A DNA stretch of 64,000 nucleotides from Methylobacteriaceae bacterium (GTDB taxonomy: Bacteria; Pseudomonadota; Alphaproteobacteria; Rhizobiales; Beijerinckiaceae). The notes beneath the pieces are model-generated. The model was given only the letters and a program-made list of their open reading frames with translations, did not search any database and was not told the DNA's origin. Shown piece by piece: positions 52,640 to 61,395 of the stretch. Numbering within the stretch: position 1 is the first letter of the stretch; every line of letters starts with the position of its first letter. The translations under genes were made by a program, and so were the position numbers. Location: assembly GCA_020638195.1 (NCBI GenBank), contig JACKJC010000004.1:1-64000 (forward strand), read 5' to 3'.

Positions 52640-53128
52640 GTGTCGACGTTTTCAGGAGATTTGATATCCGACGTTGCGGCGGCCGCCGATCCCGCTCGCG
52701 CCGCCGCCGCGCGTCGTCGTCTCGAGGCCTTGTCGAACGATGACGGCGGACATTTCGCGTCATTGGTCGACCCGTCGCTGCGTCCAGCGAGCAAGCCAAT
52801 CGCTGCGCGGACGCCTTCGGCTTTCACGCCCCCGCACAGGAGCGCCGCGCCACGCGGGCGAGGAAGCGTCGACCCCGTCGCTAGCGCCTATCAGGCCCTC
52901 GGCGGCATGCTCTTGCAGAAGACATTCGAAACAATGATGCCGAAACTTGCCGGCTTGAGCGGATCAAACGGCTCTGCCTCTTCGATCTGGAGCTCCATGC
53001 TGGCTCAGCAGCTGGCTGATAGCGTGTCGGCCTCGGTCTTCCATCTTTCGCGCGGAGCCGCAAATGCCGCTCCATCCCAGTCGGTCGCGGTCGGGAGCGC
53101 GGTCGAGCGGAATTCGACAGAGGTCTGA
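52640..53128 (+). CDS. flgJ: FlgJ-like rod-binding protein
   Basis: 162 residues from GTG 52640. Contains only the rod-binding module: AYQALGGMLLQKTFETMMPK and SIWSSMLAQQLADSVS. It lacks the muramidase domain of enteric FlgJ; the separate lytic transglycosylase-like gene at 29307-29918 may supply that activity. Confidence 0.82.
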   Translation: MSTFSGDLISDVAAAADPARAAAARRRLEALSNDDGGHFASLVDPSLRPASKPIAARTPSAFTPPHRSAAPRGRGSVDPVASAYQALGGMLLQKTFETMMPKLAGLSGSNGSASSIWSSMLAQQLADSVSASVFHLSRGAANAAPSQSVAVGSAVERNSTEV

Positions 53129-53130
53129 CC

Positions 53131-53529
53131 ATGCGCGGTTCAATCCTTTCGCACGACGACGAGGCGCCGGAGGCGCCGCTCGACGGGCTACTTCGCGCCG
53201 TTCACCGGACGCGAAACACAATCGACGAAGAAACCGCCGCGCTCGAAAGCGGGGCTACGGCCGACTACGGCGAATTCCGTCACCGCAAGGATCTGTGCCT
53301 TCTCGAACTCTCGCGGCGGGCGCCGGCTCTCGTCCATCCGCCACGTGATCCCGAGATGATCGCCGCGCTACGCGATCTGAAGGACGCCATCATCCGCAAC
53401 CAGAAGACCCTGCGCTGTCACGTCAACGCGGCGCGACAAGTCTCGGCCATCATCATGAAGTCGATGGCGGAGGAAGATTCCGACCATACCTATTCGACCC
53501 GCGCCGCGCACAAGAGGCCGCCGGCTTGA
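53131..53529 (+). CDS. flgN: FlgN-like chaperone
   Basis: 132 residues, helical: LDGLLRAVHRTRNTIDEETAALESG and YGEFRHRKDLCLLELSRRAPAL, then DLKDAIIRNQKTLRCHVNAARQVS. Size, fold and place after flgJ match FlgN, the FlgK/FlgL chaperone. Confidence 0.75.
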   Translation: MRGSILSHDDEAPEAPLDGLLRAVHRTRNTIDEETAALESGATADYGEFRHRKDLCLLELSRRAPALVHPPRDPEMIAALRDLKDAIIRNQKTLRCHVNAARQVSAIIMKSMAEEDSDHTYSTRAAHKRPPA

Positions 53530-53975
53530 TCAAACCGCTTCTGCTTGCCGTATGGATATCCGTTCTCAGCCTGTCCGCCAATTTCGGCGTCGCTTACTGG
53601 AAGGCGCAACGCGCGCAGACCGTCACGGACAAGGCGTCACAGGCGCTTGAGCAGCGCAAGACGCGCATCATCAACGTGCCGATCCTCATCGCGGGCGGCG
53701 TGCAGGGCTATGTCGTCGCGCAATTCGCTTATACCGGCGAGGCCGCCGCGCTGAAGGCGGCGTCCGTCTCGCCGGAGGGCGTCATCCTCGATGAAGCGTT
53801 CCGCATGCTGTATGCCGAGGAAAATATCGATTTCCGCAAGCTCCAGCGCGCGGACCTCGACAAGATCGTCGAGACGCTCAAGGCGCGCGTCGTCGCGCGC
53901 GTGCCGCCGGAACTCGTGAAGGAAATCCTCGTCCAGGAATTCAACTACGTCTCGAAGGACGAGATTCGCAAATGA
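53526..53975 (+). CDS. Hypothetical flagellar-locus protein with N-terminal anchor
   Basis: 149 residues from TTG 53526, overlapping the flgN stop (TTGA). One hydrophobic segment (LLLAVWISVLSLSANFGVAYW) then a periplasmic part with RIINVPILIAGGVQGYVVAQF and KLQRADLDKIVETLKARVVAR. It has the size and topology of FliL-like proteins, but I do not assign it. Co-translated with flagellar genes. Confidence 0.72.
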   Translation: MIKPLLLAVWISVLSLSANFGVAYWKAQRAQTVTDKASQALEQRKTRIINVPILIAGGVQGYVVAQFAYTGEAAALKAASVSPEGVILDEAFRMLYAEENIDFRKLQRADLDKIVETLKARVVARVPPELVKEILVQEFNYVSKDEIRK

Positions 53976-54397
53976 CAGCTCAAATCAAGCGATCGGTCAC
54001 GCGGCTGAGGTCGGCGGGCGTCATTCTTGGCGTCTCCGCCTGGACCCTGCTCGTGTGCCTGTGCGCCACGAAGCTTATGTTCGACGCGCCACGCGATGGC
54101 GCGCTTCTTCTTGCGCTCGGGATAGTTATCGCTCTCCTCGTCACGGGGGCGACATTGATTCTCGTCGACGCGCTTCGTACCGGATTCGGAGCGCTGGATT
54201 CTTTTTTCGTCGCTGCGCTCGCGCGCTCGGCGCAACGCCGTGAAGCTGCCACGCCGCCGCGCACGCCGCCGAGACGCGGCGTGATCGGCGACCGGCCATT
54301 TGTCGAAAACGCCGACGGGTCCATCGTCGTCGATACGCTGCTCGGGCCGCGTCTGTTTCCGTCACTGGCCGACGCTCAGGATTTCGTCGGATCCTGA
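53972..54397 (+). CDS. Hypothetical two-span membrane protein of the flagellar locus
   Basis: 141 residues; ATG overlaps the previous stop (ATGA). Spans near residues 14-34 and 45-67; the C-terminal half is cytoplasmic or periplasmic with an Arg/Pro-rich linker and ENADGSIVVDTLLGPRLFPSL. Last gene of the rightward arm. No known family recognised. Confidence 0.7.
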   Translation: MTAQIKRSVTRLRSAGVILGVSAWTLLVCLCATKLMFDAPRDGALLLALGIVIALLVTGATLILVDALRTGFGALDSFFVAALARSAQRREAATPPRTPPRRGVIGDRPFVENADGSIVVDTLLGPRLFPSLADAQDFVGS

Positions 54398-54417
54398 GGT
54401 CGGCCAATCGCGCGGAA

Positions 54418-55860
54418 TTACTCCGCTGCTTCCAGCTTCGGCATGCCGATGATCGCCTTTGTCTCCAGGAACTCGGCGAAGGCATGGTCGCCCCATTCGC
54501 GACCATTGCCCGACTGCTTGTAGCCGCCGAACGGCGCCATCATGTCGGGGCCGGCGCCGTTGAGCGACACCTGGCCGGCGCGCATGCGCGAGGCGACCGC
54601 GCGCACCTTCTCGAAATCGCCGCCCGAGACATAGGCCGCAAGGCCGTATTCGGTGTCGTTGCCGATCTGTACGGCCTGGTCGACTGTGTCATAGGGCATG
54701 ATCGACAGCACCGGCCCGAAGATTTCTTCTTTCGCGATCGTCATGGTCGGCGTCACGTCGGCGAAGATGGTCGGCTTGACGTAATAGCCCTTCTCGAGGC
54801 CTTCCGGCTTGCCGGGGCCGCCAGCGACCAGCGTCGCGCCTTCCTCGATGCCCTTCTTGATCAACCCTTGAATCTTGTTCCACTGCGCCTCGGACACGAC
54901 CGGGCCCATCTGCGCATTGCCGTTGGGATCGCCGACGGTGGTTGCTTCCGCCGCCGCCTTGGCGATGGCGACGACTTCCGCCATCTTCGACTTCGGCGCG
55001 AGCATGCGCGTCGGCGCATTGCAGGACTGGCCGGTGTTGGTCATCACCGAGCGCACGCCGCCGGTCACCGCCGTCTTCATATCGGCGTCTTCCAGAATGA
55101 TGTTCGGGCTCTTGCCGCCGAGCTCCTGATGCACGCGCTTGATCGTCGGCGCGGCGTTTTTCGCGACCTCGATGCCCGCGCGGGTCGAACCGGTGAAGGA
55201 CACCATGTCCACGCCCGGATGCGACGAAATCGCGGCGCCGACGCCCGGGCCATCGCCATTGACCATGTTGAACACGCCGGCCGGCACGCCCGCAGCGTCC
55301 ATGATCTCGGCGAAGATCTGCGCCGAGAAGGGCGCGATTTCCGAGGGCTTCAGAACCATGGTGCAGCCGACCGCGAGCGCAGGAGCTACCTTGCAGGCGA
55401 TCTGGTTGAGCGGCCAGTTCCACGGCGTGATGAAGCCGCAGACGCCGATCGGCTCTTTCACGATCAGCGTCGTGCCGCGCTGCGGCTCTTCGAACTTGTA
55501 GGACTTCAGCACGTTGAGCGCCGTGCCGAAATGCGCCGCGCCCATGGCCGCCTGCGCGCGCTGCGCCAGCCAAACGGGGGCGCCCATTTCTTCCGTAATC
55601 GCCTTGGCCATGTCCTCGTGGCGGTTCTTCAGCTCCGCCATGATGCGCATGAAGAGGTCCATGCGCTCCTCGCGCGAGCTCTGGGACCAGGTCTCGAAAG
55701 CCTTGCGAGCGGCCTTCACGGCAGCATCGACATCGGCCGCGCCGCCCAGCGAAATGCGGCCGGCGACGGCCTCGGTCGCGGGGTTGATGACGTCGAGCGT
55801 CTTCGGCGCAACCGGGTCTACCCATTTGCCGTCGATGTAAAATTTCAGATAGTCGCGCAT
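54418..55860 (-). CDS. Aldehyde dehydrogenase family protein
   Basis: 480 residues. NAD(P)-dependent oxidation of an aldehyde: PWNWPLNQIACKVAPALAVG, GSTRAGIEVAKNA (cofactor), ELGGKSPNIILEDAD (catalytic Glu), TGQSCNAPTRML (catalytic Cys), EEIFGPVLSIM. GGGAGCG precedes ATG 55860, fixing the start. Substrate unknown; the distance from the nicotinate cluster gives no firm link. Confidence 0.9.
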   Translation of the reverse strand: MRDYLKFYIDGKWVDPVAPKTLDVINPATEAVAGRISLGGAADVDAAVKAARKAFETWSQSSREERMDLFMRIMAELKNRHEDMAKAITEEMGAPVWLAQRAQAAMGAAHFGTALNVLKSYKFEEPQRGTTLIVKEPIGVCGFITPWNWPLNQIACKVAPALAVGCTMVLKPSEIAPFSAQIFAEIMDAAGVPAGVFNMVNGDGPGVGAAISSHPGVDMVSFTGSTRAGIEVAKNAAPTIKRVHQELGGKSPNIILEDADMKTAVTGGVRSVMTNTGQSCNAPTRMLAPKSKMAEVVAIAKAAAEATTVGDPNGNAQMGPVVSEAQWNKIQGLIKKGIEEGATLVAGGPGKPEGLEKGYYVKPTIFADVTPTMTIAKEEIFGPVLSIMPYDTVDQAVQIGNDTEYGLAAYVSGGDFEKVRAVASRMRAGQVSLNGAGPDMMAPFGGYKQSGNGREWGDHAFAEFLETKAIIGMPKLEAAE

Positions 55861-55990
55861 GTTTCGCTCCCGTTGTGTCGTGCCCGGCCGCCGGCCGGCG
55901 TCGCGCGACACAATAGCGTTTCGGCCTGCAAGGCCAAGCCCCACGCGCGCAAATCTCGACACGCATTTCGCAGCGCGGTAGGCATCCGCC

Positions 55991-56881
55991 ATGCAGGCGC
56001 CGCAGACCGACAAACCCGCCGCCCCCGAGCAAGGCGATTTCGCCGCTATCGCCTTCGCCGGCGGCGGCAATCGCTGCTATTGGCAGGGCGGCTTCTGGGA
56101 CGCGCTGACGGCCCTGCGCCCGCAGAGGCCGCGTTTCGTCGTCGGCGTGTCGGCGGGCGCCTTCCAGGCCTGCTTTTCGATCATCGGCGCCGGCGACCGC
56201 GTCCGCGAGCGCGTTTTTCGCGCTTGTGCAGAGACGGAGCGCGGGCTCGACTGGTCTCTGCTGGCGCGCGGCCGCTCCCCCTTTCTCGTCGGCGGGATGT
56301 ACCGCACGCTGATCGAGGAGGTGTTCGGCGAAGCCGAGTTGGCGGCGCTGAAACAGGCGCCCGAAATTCTCATCCAGGTCGCCCACCCCCCGGCCTGGAT
56401 GCCGGGCGCGGTCGCGGCCCTCGCCTCGATCGGCGCCTACCAGATCGAGAAGGCCCTCACCGGCGCCTCGCACTCCAAGGCCGGCCTCTACCTCGGCCTT
56501 CAGCCCGACTGGCTCTCGACTCATGCGGCGCGCTCTCGGGCGGAACTGGCGGACGCCCTGATGGCGACGGCCTCGGTGCCGCCCTTCATGCCGATCGGCT
56601 GGGTCAACGGCCGCGCCGCGCTGGACGGCGGTCTCGTCGACAATCCCCCGCTGATCCGGCTCGGCCCGGTCGAGGCCGCAGGCGGGCGCACGCTCGTTCT
56701 CTCCACCCGCTCCGCCCGCCCCCTCGAATCGACCGACCGGCGCACGGTCGTGCGACCCTCCGATCCGGTGAAGGTGAACAAATTCTCGGTGACCGACGCC
56801 GACGGCCTGAAAGCCGCCTATGAACTGGGCCTCAGCGACGGCGAGGCCTTCGCGAAGCGGCTGGCTGCGGGCCAACCTTGA
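55991..56881 (+). CDS. Patatin-like phospholipase
   Basis: 296 residues with the Ser-Asp dyad: oxyanion loop AGGGNRCYWQGG, nucleophile GVSAGAFQA and DGGLVDNPP. Hydrolyses acyl chains of phospholipids or other lipids. No signal peptide. Divergent from the aldehyde dehydrogenase with a 130-bp gap. Confidence 0.88.
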   Translation: MQAPQTDKPAAPEQGDFAAIAFAGGGNRCYWQGGFWDALTALRPQRPRFVVGVSAGAFQACFSIIGAGDRVRERVFRACAETERGLDWSLLARGRSPFLVGGMYRTLIEEVFGEAELAALKQAPEILIQVAHPPAWMPGAVAALASIGAYQIEKALTGASHSKAGLYLGLQPDWLSTHAARSRAELADALMATASVPPFMPIGWVNGRAALDGGLVDNPPLIRLGPVEAAGGRTLVLSTRSARPLESTDRRTVVRPSDPVKVNKFSVTDADGLKAAYELGLSDGEAFAKRLAAGQP

Positions 56882-56948
56882 CACCCGTCCGGGGCGCGGC
56901 CTATATCGCCGCGCTCGACAGCGAAAGCCGCATGGCCCGCCGTCGCGT

Positions 56949-57025
56949 GGCGGAGTAGCTCAGCCGGCTAGAGCAGAGGAATCATAATCCTTGTGTCGGG
57001 GGTTCGAGTCCCTCCTCCGCTACCA
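56949..57025 (+). tRNA. tRNA-Met (CAT anticodon)
   Basis: 77 nt including the encoded CCA. Acceptor GGCGGAG pairs with CTCCGCT (one G-U at the end), D arm AGCTCAGCCGGCTAGAGC, anticodon arm GAGGA-ATCATAA-TCCTT, T arm GGGGG-TTCGAGT-CCCTC. Loop CAT reads Met; a lysidine-modified Ile2 tRNA cannot be excluded by anticodon alone, but the sequence resembles elongator Met. The recombinase gene's end lies inside its 3' half, so this is probably the integration target. Confidence 0.95.
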
Positions 57026-58586
57026 CTGATCCCCCCGACGCGGGCCGGGAAGTACGCGCGGCGGCCAGAAGGCCGGCAAGCTCGCCTTCGACCTGCAATT
57101 CGACAGTTCCACCGCGCGGGCGGACCGTGATGCTGTCAACCAGCGATCTGATCAAGTCCGCCGACGCCTGATTTGCCTCGGTCACACCCTCGTCGAAGAC
57201 CGTCTCGAAGCGCATGACCGCCTTGCGGCATTCCTGGACGCTCATGCGATCGATTGCGCCGGTCATGTCGCCCGAGCCGGCCAGCACGTCGATCTCAGCC
57301 TCCAGGGTCGCCTTTTCCGCCTCCAATCGCTTCAATTCCGGGCCGGCGATCGAAACCGGCAACTGACCGCCCTCGTAATCGCGCCAGATCCTGTGGATTT
57401 TTCGCTGTAACTCAACCAGGAGAGTCCGCCGCGTCGCCAACTCGTCCGGACGGGCGTCCTGGAGCCTGGCCGCTTCCGCATTGTACGCGCGTACGATCTC
57501 GGACAAAAACTCCGGCTGCAGCAATCGCTGCTTGAGGCCGCCGAGCACCGAACGCTCGATCTCGTCGAGGTAGTAGACGCTCACATTGGAGCAGGCGCCG
57601 GCTTCTTTCATCCGTGAGCACTGACAGCGCCGCCGGCCATGATCGCGGTCCTTCAGCGATAGCCCGCCGCCGCACTCGCACCGCAGCTTCCCGGAGAAAA
57701 GGTATTTGTTCTTGCGTTGCTGCTCGGGCCGCTTGGCCGCGGACTGGCGGAACAACGCCTGAACCGCGTCGAAGGTCTCCTGATCGACGATGGCCAGGCG
57801 CGGCACAGAAAACTCCTGCGGCGGCTTCGTCTTGACCCGGCTCGTGCGCTTTCCGGTCGCCGGATTCTTGGTCATCTTGACCCGGTCCCAAACCAGCCGC
57901 CCGACAAAGAGCGGATTGCGCAGGATCCCGTTGCCGCGGGCGCGAGACCCGTTGATAGTCGAGGCGTTCCACAAATCGCCGCGCGGTGGCGGCACCCCTT
58001 CAGCATTCAGACGGGCAGCGATCGCCCGAGGCTTCATGCCCGACAGGCGCATCGCAAAAATGCGCCGGATCGTGGCGGCCTGGTCCGGGACAATTTCCGG
58101 CTCGCCCGGCCTCGCTGACGGGCGGTATCCATATCCGCGTCCTCCGGCTGTTTTCCCTTGTGCGATCGTGCCGGATTGCCCGCGATGGACGTGCTCGGCA
58201 TGGCCCAGCAGAAACATCGTCCCAACCAACCCGTGGACGCCCACGTGGAGGGCACTCGCGCGGCCGAAGGTCGAATCATGCAACTCAACATCCAAGTAAT
58301 TCAGTCGGTTATATAGGTAAGCCATACCCTCCATGTCGCGACTGAATCGGTCCAGCTTGAAAACGATGACAATCTCGAACTGCTTCCGATGCGCGTCCGC
58401 CAGAAGAGCGACCGCGCCCGGTCGATTTACGTGCGAGCCGCCGCTGATCGCTTCGTCGACGTACTCGCGAACGACGACAGCCCCGATCGATTCGGCGTAC
58501 CTTCGCGCCAAGGCAATCTGATCGACGATCGATTTCGAGGTCGAGTCGTGATGCGAATAGCGCGCGTAGATTACGGCACGGATCAC
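56982..58586 (-). CDS. Large serine recombinase (integrase) at tRNA-Met
   Basis: 534 residues from GTG 58586 with GGAGGAG upstream. Resolvase domain: VIYARYSHHDSTSKSIVDQIALARR (catalytic Ser11 in YARYS) and FKLDRFSRDMEGM; recombinase domain around 170-290 (AIAARLNAEGVPPPRG, ILRNPLFVGRL); zinc ribbon CECGGG...CQCSRMKEAGAC; coiled coil near 400-450. The last ~14 residues (EEGLEPPTQGL) are encoded by the complement of the tRNA 3' end, so gene and attachment site overlap. Catalyses integration and excision of the island. Confidence 0.92.
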   Translation of the reverse strand: MIRAVIYARYSHHDSTSKSIVDQIALARRYAESIGAVVVREYVDEAISGGSHVNRPGAVALLADAHRKQFEIVIVFKLDRFSRDMEGMAYLYNRLNYLDVELHDSTFGRASALHVGVHGLVGTMFLLGHAEHVHRGQSGTIAQGKTAGGRGYGYRPSARPGEPEIVPDQAATIRRIFAMRLSGMKPRAIAARLNAEGVPPPRGDLWNASTINGSRARGNGILRNPLFVGRLVWDRVKMTKNPATGKRTSRVKTKPPQEFSVPRLAIVDQETFDAVQALFRQSAAKRPEQQRKNKYLFSGKLRCECGGGLSLKDRDHGRRRCQCSRMKEAGACSNVSVYYLDEIERSVLGGLKQRLLQPEFLSEIVRAYNAEAARLQDARPDELATRRTLLVELQRKIHRIWRDYEGGQLPVSIAGPELKRLEAEKATLEAEIDVLAGSGDMTGAIDRMSVQECRKAVMRFETVFDEGVTEANQASADLIRSLVDSITVRPRGGTVELQVEGELAGLLAAARTSRPASGGSVVAEEGLEPPTQGL

Positions 58587-58777
58587 TCGGGCTCCTCCCC
58601 ACGCGAAGCGTTGGCTCCTTGGACCGGGGCTTCGTTGCCGGCCTCGTCGGTAAAGGTCTCGACCACCTGCGCGCCGACCGCTTCGGCGCATTGCCTCGCC
58701 AAGGCGACCTGAGCCGCGATCGACCGCGGAGTCCCATCCGAGTGCGAGATGCGAGCATAGCGCGCGGCGCGCGTCAT
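58583..58777 (-). CDS. Truncated resolvase-like N-terminal domain protein
   Basis: 64 residues. ARYARISHSDGTPRSIAAQ and VALARQCAEAVGAQVVETFTDEAGNEA align with the first 45 residues of the adjacent recombinase, with the catalytic Ser at position 11 in both. After that it ends, so the rest of the catalytic core is missing. Its stop overlaps the recombinase start (GTGA), so the two are co-translated. Either a relic of duplication or a small partner/inhibitor of the recombinase. Confidence 0.65.
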   Translation of the reverse strand: MTRAARYARISHSDGTPRSIAAQVALARQCAEAVGAQVVETFTDEAGNEAPVQGANASRGEEPE

Positions 58778-59019
58778 TCGGAGTCTCCCCGTTCTCGTTT
58801 CGCATGATCCTGACGCGCCAACGCGATACCAATCGCGCGAGCGATCTCTTTCAACGCAGGGGTCGCAGCGGCCGCCATGAGCGGGCCAGATTTCGGCACA
58901 ACCACATGCGCTCGCCCGCCAGCCTTGGCCGCCGGGGCGCGGGTTCTACCAGATGCGCCGGTTACCGCGCGTGGGGTGGGCTGTGCGACACTTCGCGAGC
59001 GCCCAGGGTCATGCGTCAA
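58774..59019 (-). CDS. Hypothetical small protein upstream of the recombinase
   Basis: A frame of up to 81 residues (TTG 59019), or 34 residues from ATG 58878 (MAAAATPALKEIARAIGIAL). Its end overlaps the 64-residue gene (ATGA), suggesting one transcript with the recombinase. The C-terminal helix and charged tail KRERGDSE look more natural than the Arg/Pro-rich N-terminal half. No family. Confidence 0.4.
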   Translation of the reverse strand: MTHDPGRSRSVAQPTPRAVTGASGRTRAPAAKAGGRAHVVVPKSGPLMAAAATPALKEIARAIGIALARQDHAKRERGDSE

Positions 59020-59413
59020 CGATCAAGTGATGCCCGCGCCGACTGACGGCCTACGCTTCGGGGATGACCGCCAGTCGACGCGGACAGTTTCTTCGCCTAC
59101 CCCGAGCGGCTTGCCGGGACAGCGGGGCTGGCTGGGCAAGCGCCTCAGCCTCGCTCAAACTTCGAAAGAAAACAAGGGCGCTCGCAGCGTCAGGCTCCGA
59201 GCACCGAGACTAAAGCCCTCAGACCTCACGCGCCAGGGGCGCCCGATTACCGGCAGCAAGACTGTCGCGTCAGAGGTGCGACAAGAAGACCGCATACTGA
59301 TCGCTGCGAGATCGTCGCTTTGTCGGCCTTTGCCGCATGAGATTGATTGTCGTGACGCGCATCGAAGCCGTTCCGCCGCCGACGAGAAGCGATCACTTTT
59401 GTCGCGTGCGTCT
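59020..59413. other. Gap without recognisable features
   Basis: 394 bp between the recombinase operon and the metallophosphoesterase. Open frames here look like shadows, and I see no strong hairpin, repeat or promoter. Confidence 0.5.
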
Positions 59414-60247
59414 CTAAAGCTCCAGATAGCCCGGACCGGTCCACGCAGTGTTTTCTCCAGGATACCCGAGTTGCGCCGAGACAAGAGGGACTCCGGAGAC
59501 TTCGACCACGTGGCTCCAGTGATGATGACCGAAAATCCACGCTTTCACGCCGGCCGAGGACGCCACCGCTATCAGATCGTCGCAATCCGAGCAGAATGCC
59601 GGCGCCAGCTCGTTCAGGCCGTGGATTGGGTGGCAGGCGGCCGAGTGCGGCACGTGATGCGTGACGACAAGGGTCGGCCCCTCGTGGGCCTCGGCCAGCT
59701 TGGCGGCCAGCCACGCCCGCGAAAGCCGATGCTCGGCCAAAGCATCCTCGGGAAGAAAGAGACGGTCGCCGCGCCGAATGAGGCGATGATCGTGAAGGTC
59801 GCGTTCGGCGACAGCCGTGGCCTGCTCGTGGGCACCGGTGACGGCGTAATCGGTCCATAAAGTGGCGCCCAGCACCCGCAGCGCGCGAGACGACGCGTGG
59901 ACCACCACCTCGCCCCTGTCGAGCACGGCCACGCCGGAGTTCGCCGCCGTTAGCAGCGCGGCGCGATCCTCGTCGAACGAACCGCGATAATATTCGTGAT
60001 TGCCAGGCACCAGGATCGCTTGGCAGCCGAGGAGCGCGGCGGCCTGTTCAGCATAGGACAGCGGCGACACGTTGCGGGTCGAATGGATGCGCCCGATGTC
60101 GCCGGCCAGGACGAGGAGATCGACCGTCCCGACGAACGGCCGCAGGTCCGGCCCGAGCCCAAGCGGACGGGTTTCGCTCCAGGCACGAGACTCGTCGCCT
60201 TGCCGAATTTCGATATGGGCATCGCTGAAATACAGGACTCGGATCAT
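59414..60247 (-). CDS. Metallophosphoesterase
   Basis: 277 residues from MIRVLYFSDAHIEI. All five calcineurin-like blocks are visible: DAH, LAGDIGR, VPGNHEYY, THHVPHS and FGHHHWSH, so the dimetal site is complete. Hydrolyses phosphoester bonds; substrate (nucleotide, nucleic acid or protein) unknown. Divergent from the aldo/keto reductase, about 100 bp away. An ATG- or TTG-led extension at 60328 reads into sequence that looks non-coding. Confidence 0.87.
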   Translation of the reverse strand: MIRVLYFSDAHIEIRQGDESRAWSETRPLGLGPDLRPFVGTVDLLVLAGDIGRIHSTRNVSPLSYAEQAAALLGCQAILVPGNHEYYRGSFDEDRAALLTAANSGVAVLDRGEVVVHASSRALRVLGATLWTDYAVTGAHEQATAVAERDLHDHRLIRRGDRLFLPEDALAEHRLSRAWLAAKLAEAHEGPTLVVTHHVPHSAACHPIHGLNELAPAFCSDCDDLIAVASSAGVKAWIFGHHHWSHVVEVSGVPLVSAQLGYPGENTAWTGPGYLEL

Positions 60248-60349
60248 TGATCTTGACCGGTAGGCGTCGCATGGCCGCAGGACACGTGATGTTCGACGAT
60301 AAACTCCCAGCGATGCAGGATAGGCCATCTCTGGGCAGTTGGAGCAATT

Positions 60350-61306
60350 TTGGACGCGTCCTCAAATCCCCTCAGCCTTGATCCCAAAAACGAAGCCATG
60401 ACGTTTCAGCTGCCACGTCTCGGTCTCGGCTGTATGGCGCTGTCTGGCATATACGGATCGATCGACCGAAGCGTCGCCTGGAATATCCTCGCCGAAGCTT
60501 GGAAGCGCGGCGTCACCCATTTCGACACCGCCGACCTGTACGGCGCCGGCGAAAACGAGCGATTGCTGTCGCAGTTCCTCGCCTCGCACCGCGGCGAGGC
60601 CACCGTCGCGACAAAGTTCGGCTACGTCGTCGGCGCCAACGGCGCGATCCAAAAGATCTGCGGCCGGCCCGAATATGTTCGGGCTTGCTGCGAGGCAAGC
60701 CTCACGCGGCTGCGGGTCGACGTCATCGACCTCTATTATCTGCATCGGGTCGACCCGACGACGCCAATCGAGGAAACCGTCGGCGCGATGGCCGAGCTCG
60801 TTCGCGCAGGCAAAGTGCGCCATATCGGCCTGTCGGCGGTAGGCCCCGACATCATACGACGCGCGCACGCGACGCATCCGATCGCCGCCGTGCAAAACGA
60901 GTATTCCATGCTCTGCCGCGCGATCGAAGCAGAGATCCTGCCGCTGTTGCGACGCCTCGGCATCCGCTGCGTCGCGTATAGCCCGCTCAGCCGCGGCCTC
61001 CTTGCCGGCCATTCCGATCCGAGCCGCCTGGAGGCGAACGACTATCGGCGGAAGATGACGAACTTCGAGCCGCTCAACTTCGCCCGCACCCAGCCCCTGC
61101 GATCGCTCCTTATCAGAATCGCCAAGAACCTGGGGCGGACGCCCGCTGAAGTCGCCCTGGCGTGGCTCCTCTCCAGGGGAGACGCCGTCACGGCGATTCC
61201 CGGGGCGACCTCGGTGGCCCAAATGACTTTCAACGCCAGGAGTCTATCGCTACACCTGCCCGAAGGCGACCTGCAGCTCCTCGACACGGTCTCAAAGTCT
61301 GCTTGA
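60350..61306 (+). CDS. Aldo/keto reductase
   Basis: 318 residues from TTG 60350, which has GGAG at a good distance; ATG 60398 (MTFQLPRLGLG) is the alternative. Catalytic tetrad elements seen: FDTADLYGAGENE (Asp, Tyr), VATKFGY (Lys), YYLHRVD (His); NADPH-binding end IPGATSVAQM. Reduces an unknown aldehyde or ketone. Start of the rightward island genes. Confidence 0.85.
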   Translation: MDASSNPLSLDPKNEAMTFQLPRLGLGCMALSGIYGSIDRSVAWNILAEAWKRGVTHFDTADLYGAGENERLLSQFLASHRGEATVATKFGYVVGANGAIQKICGRPEYVRACCEASLTRLRVDVIDLYYLHRVDPTTPIEETVGAMAELVRAGKVRHIGLSAVGPDIIRRAHATHPIAAVQNEYSMLCRAIEAEILPLLRRLGIRCVAYSPLSRGLLAGHSDPSRLEANDYRRKMTNFEPLNFARTQPLRSLLIRIAKNLGRTPAEVALAWLLSRGDAVTAIPGATSVAQMTFNARSLSLHLPEGDLQLLDTVSKSA

Positions 61307-61395
61307 ATAGCCGAAGCGCAACATTATCTCAGCCGACGCATCACCATATCATTTTCCTGAATGGCGCTACGCGCCCCACGGCCTGGAGCGGCCTT

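Noticed and set aside
54484..56884. Two very long frames (over 700 residues) across the aldehyde dehydrogenase and patatin genes
   Set aside because: Shadows: each covers both genes on the wrong strand or frame and lacks recognisable motifs.
58877..59860. Plus-strand frame of 327 residues over the recombinase upstream gap and phosphoesterase
   Set aside because: Antisense to the complete metallophosphoesterase and without motifs.
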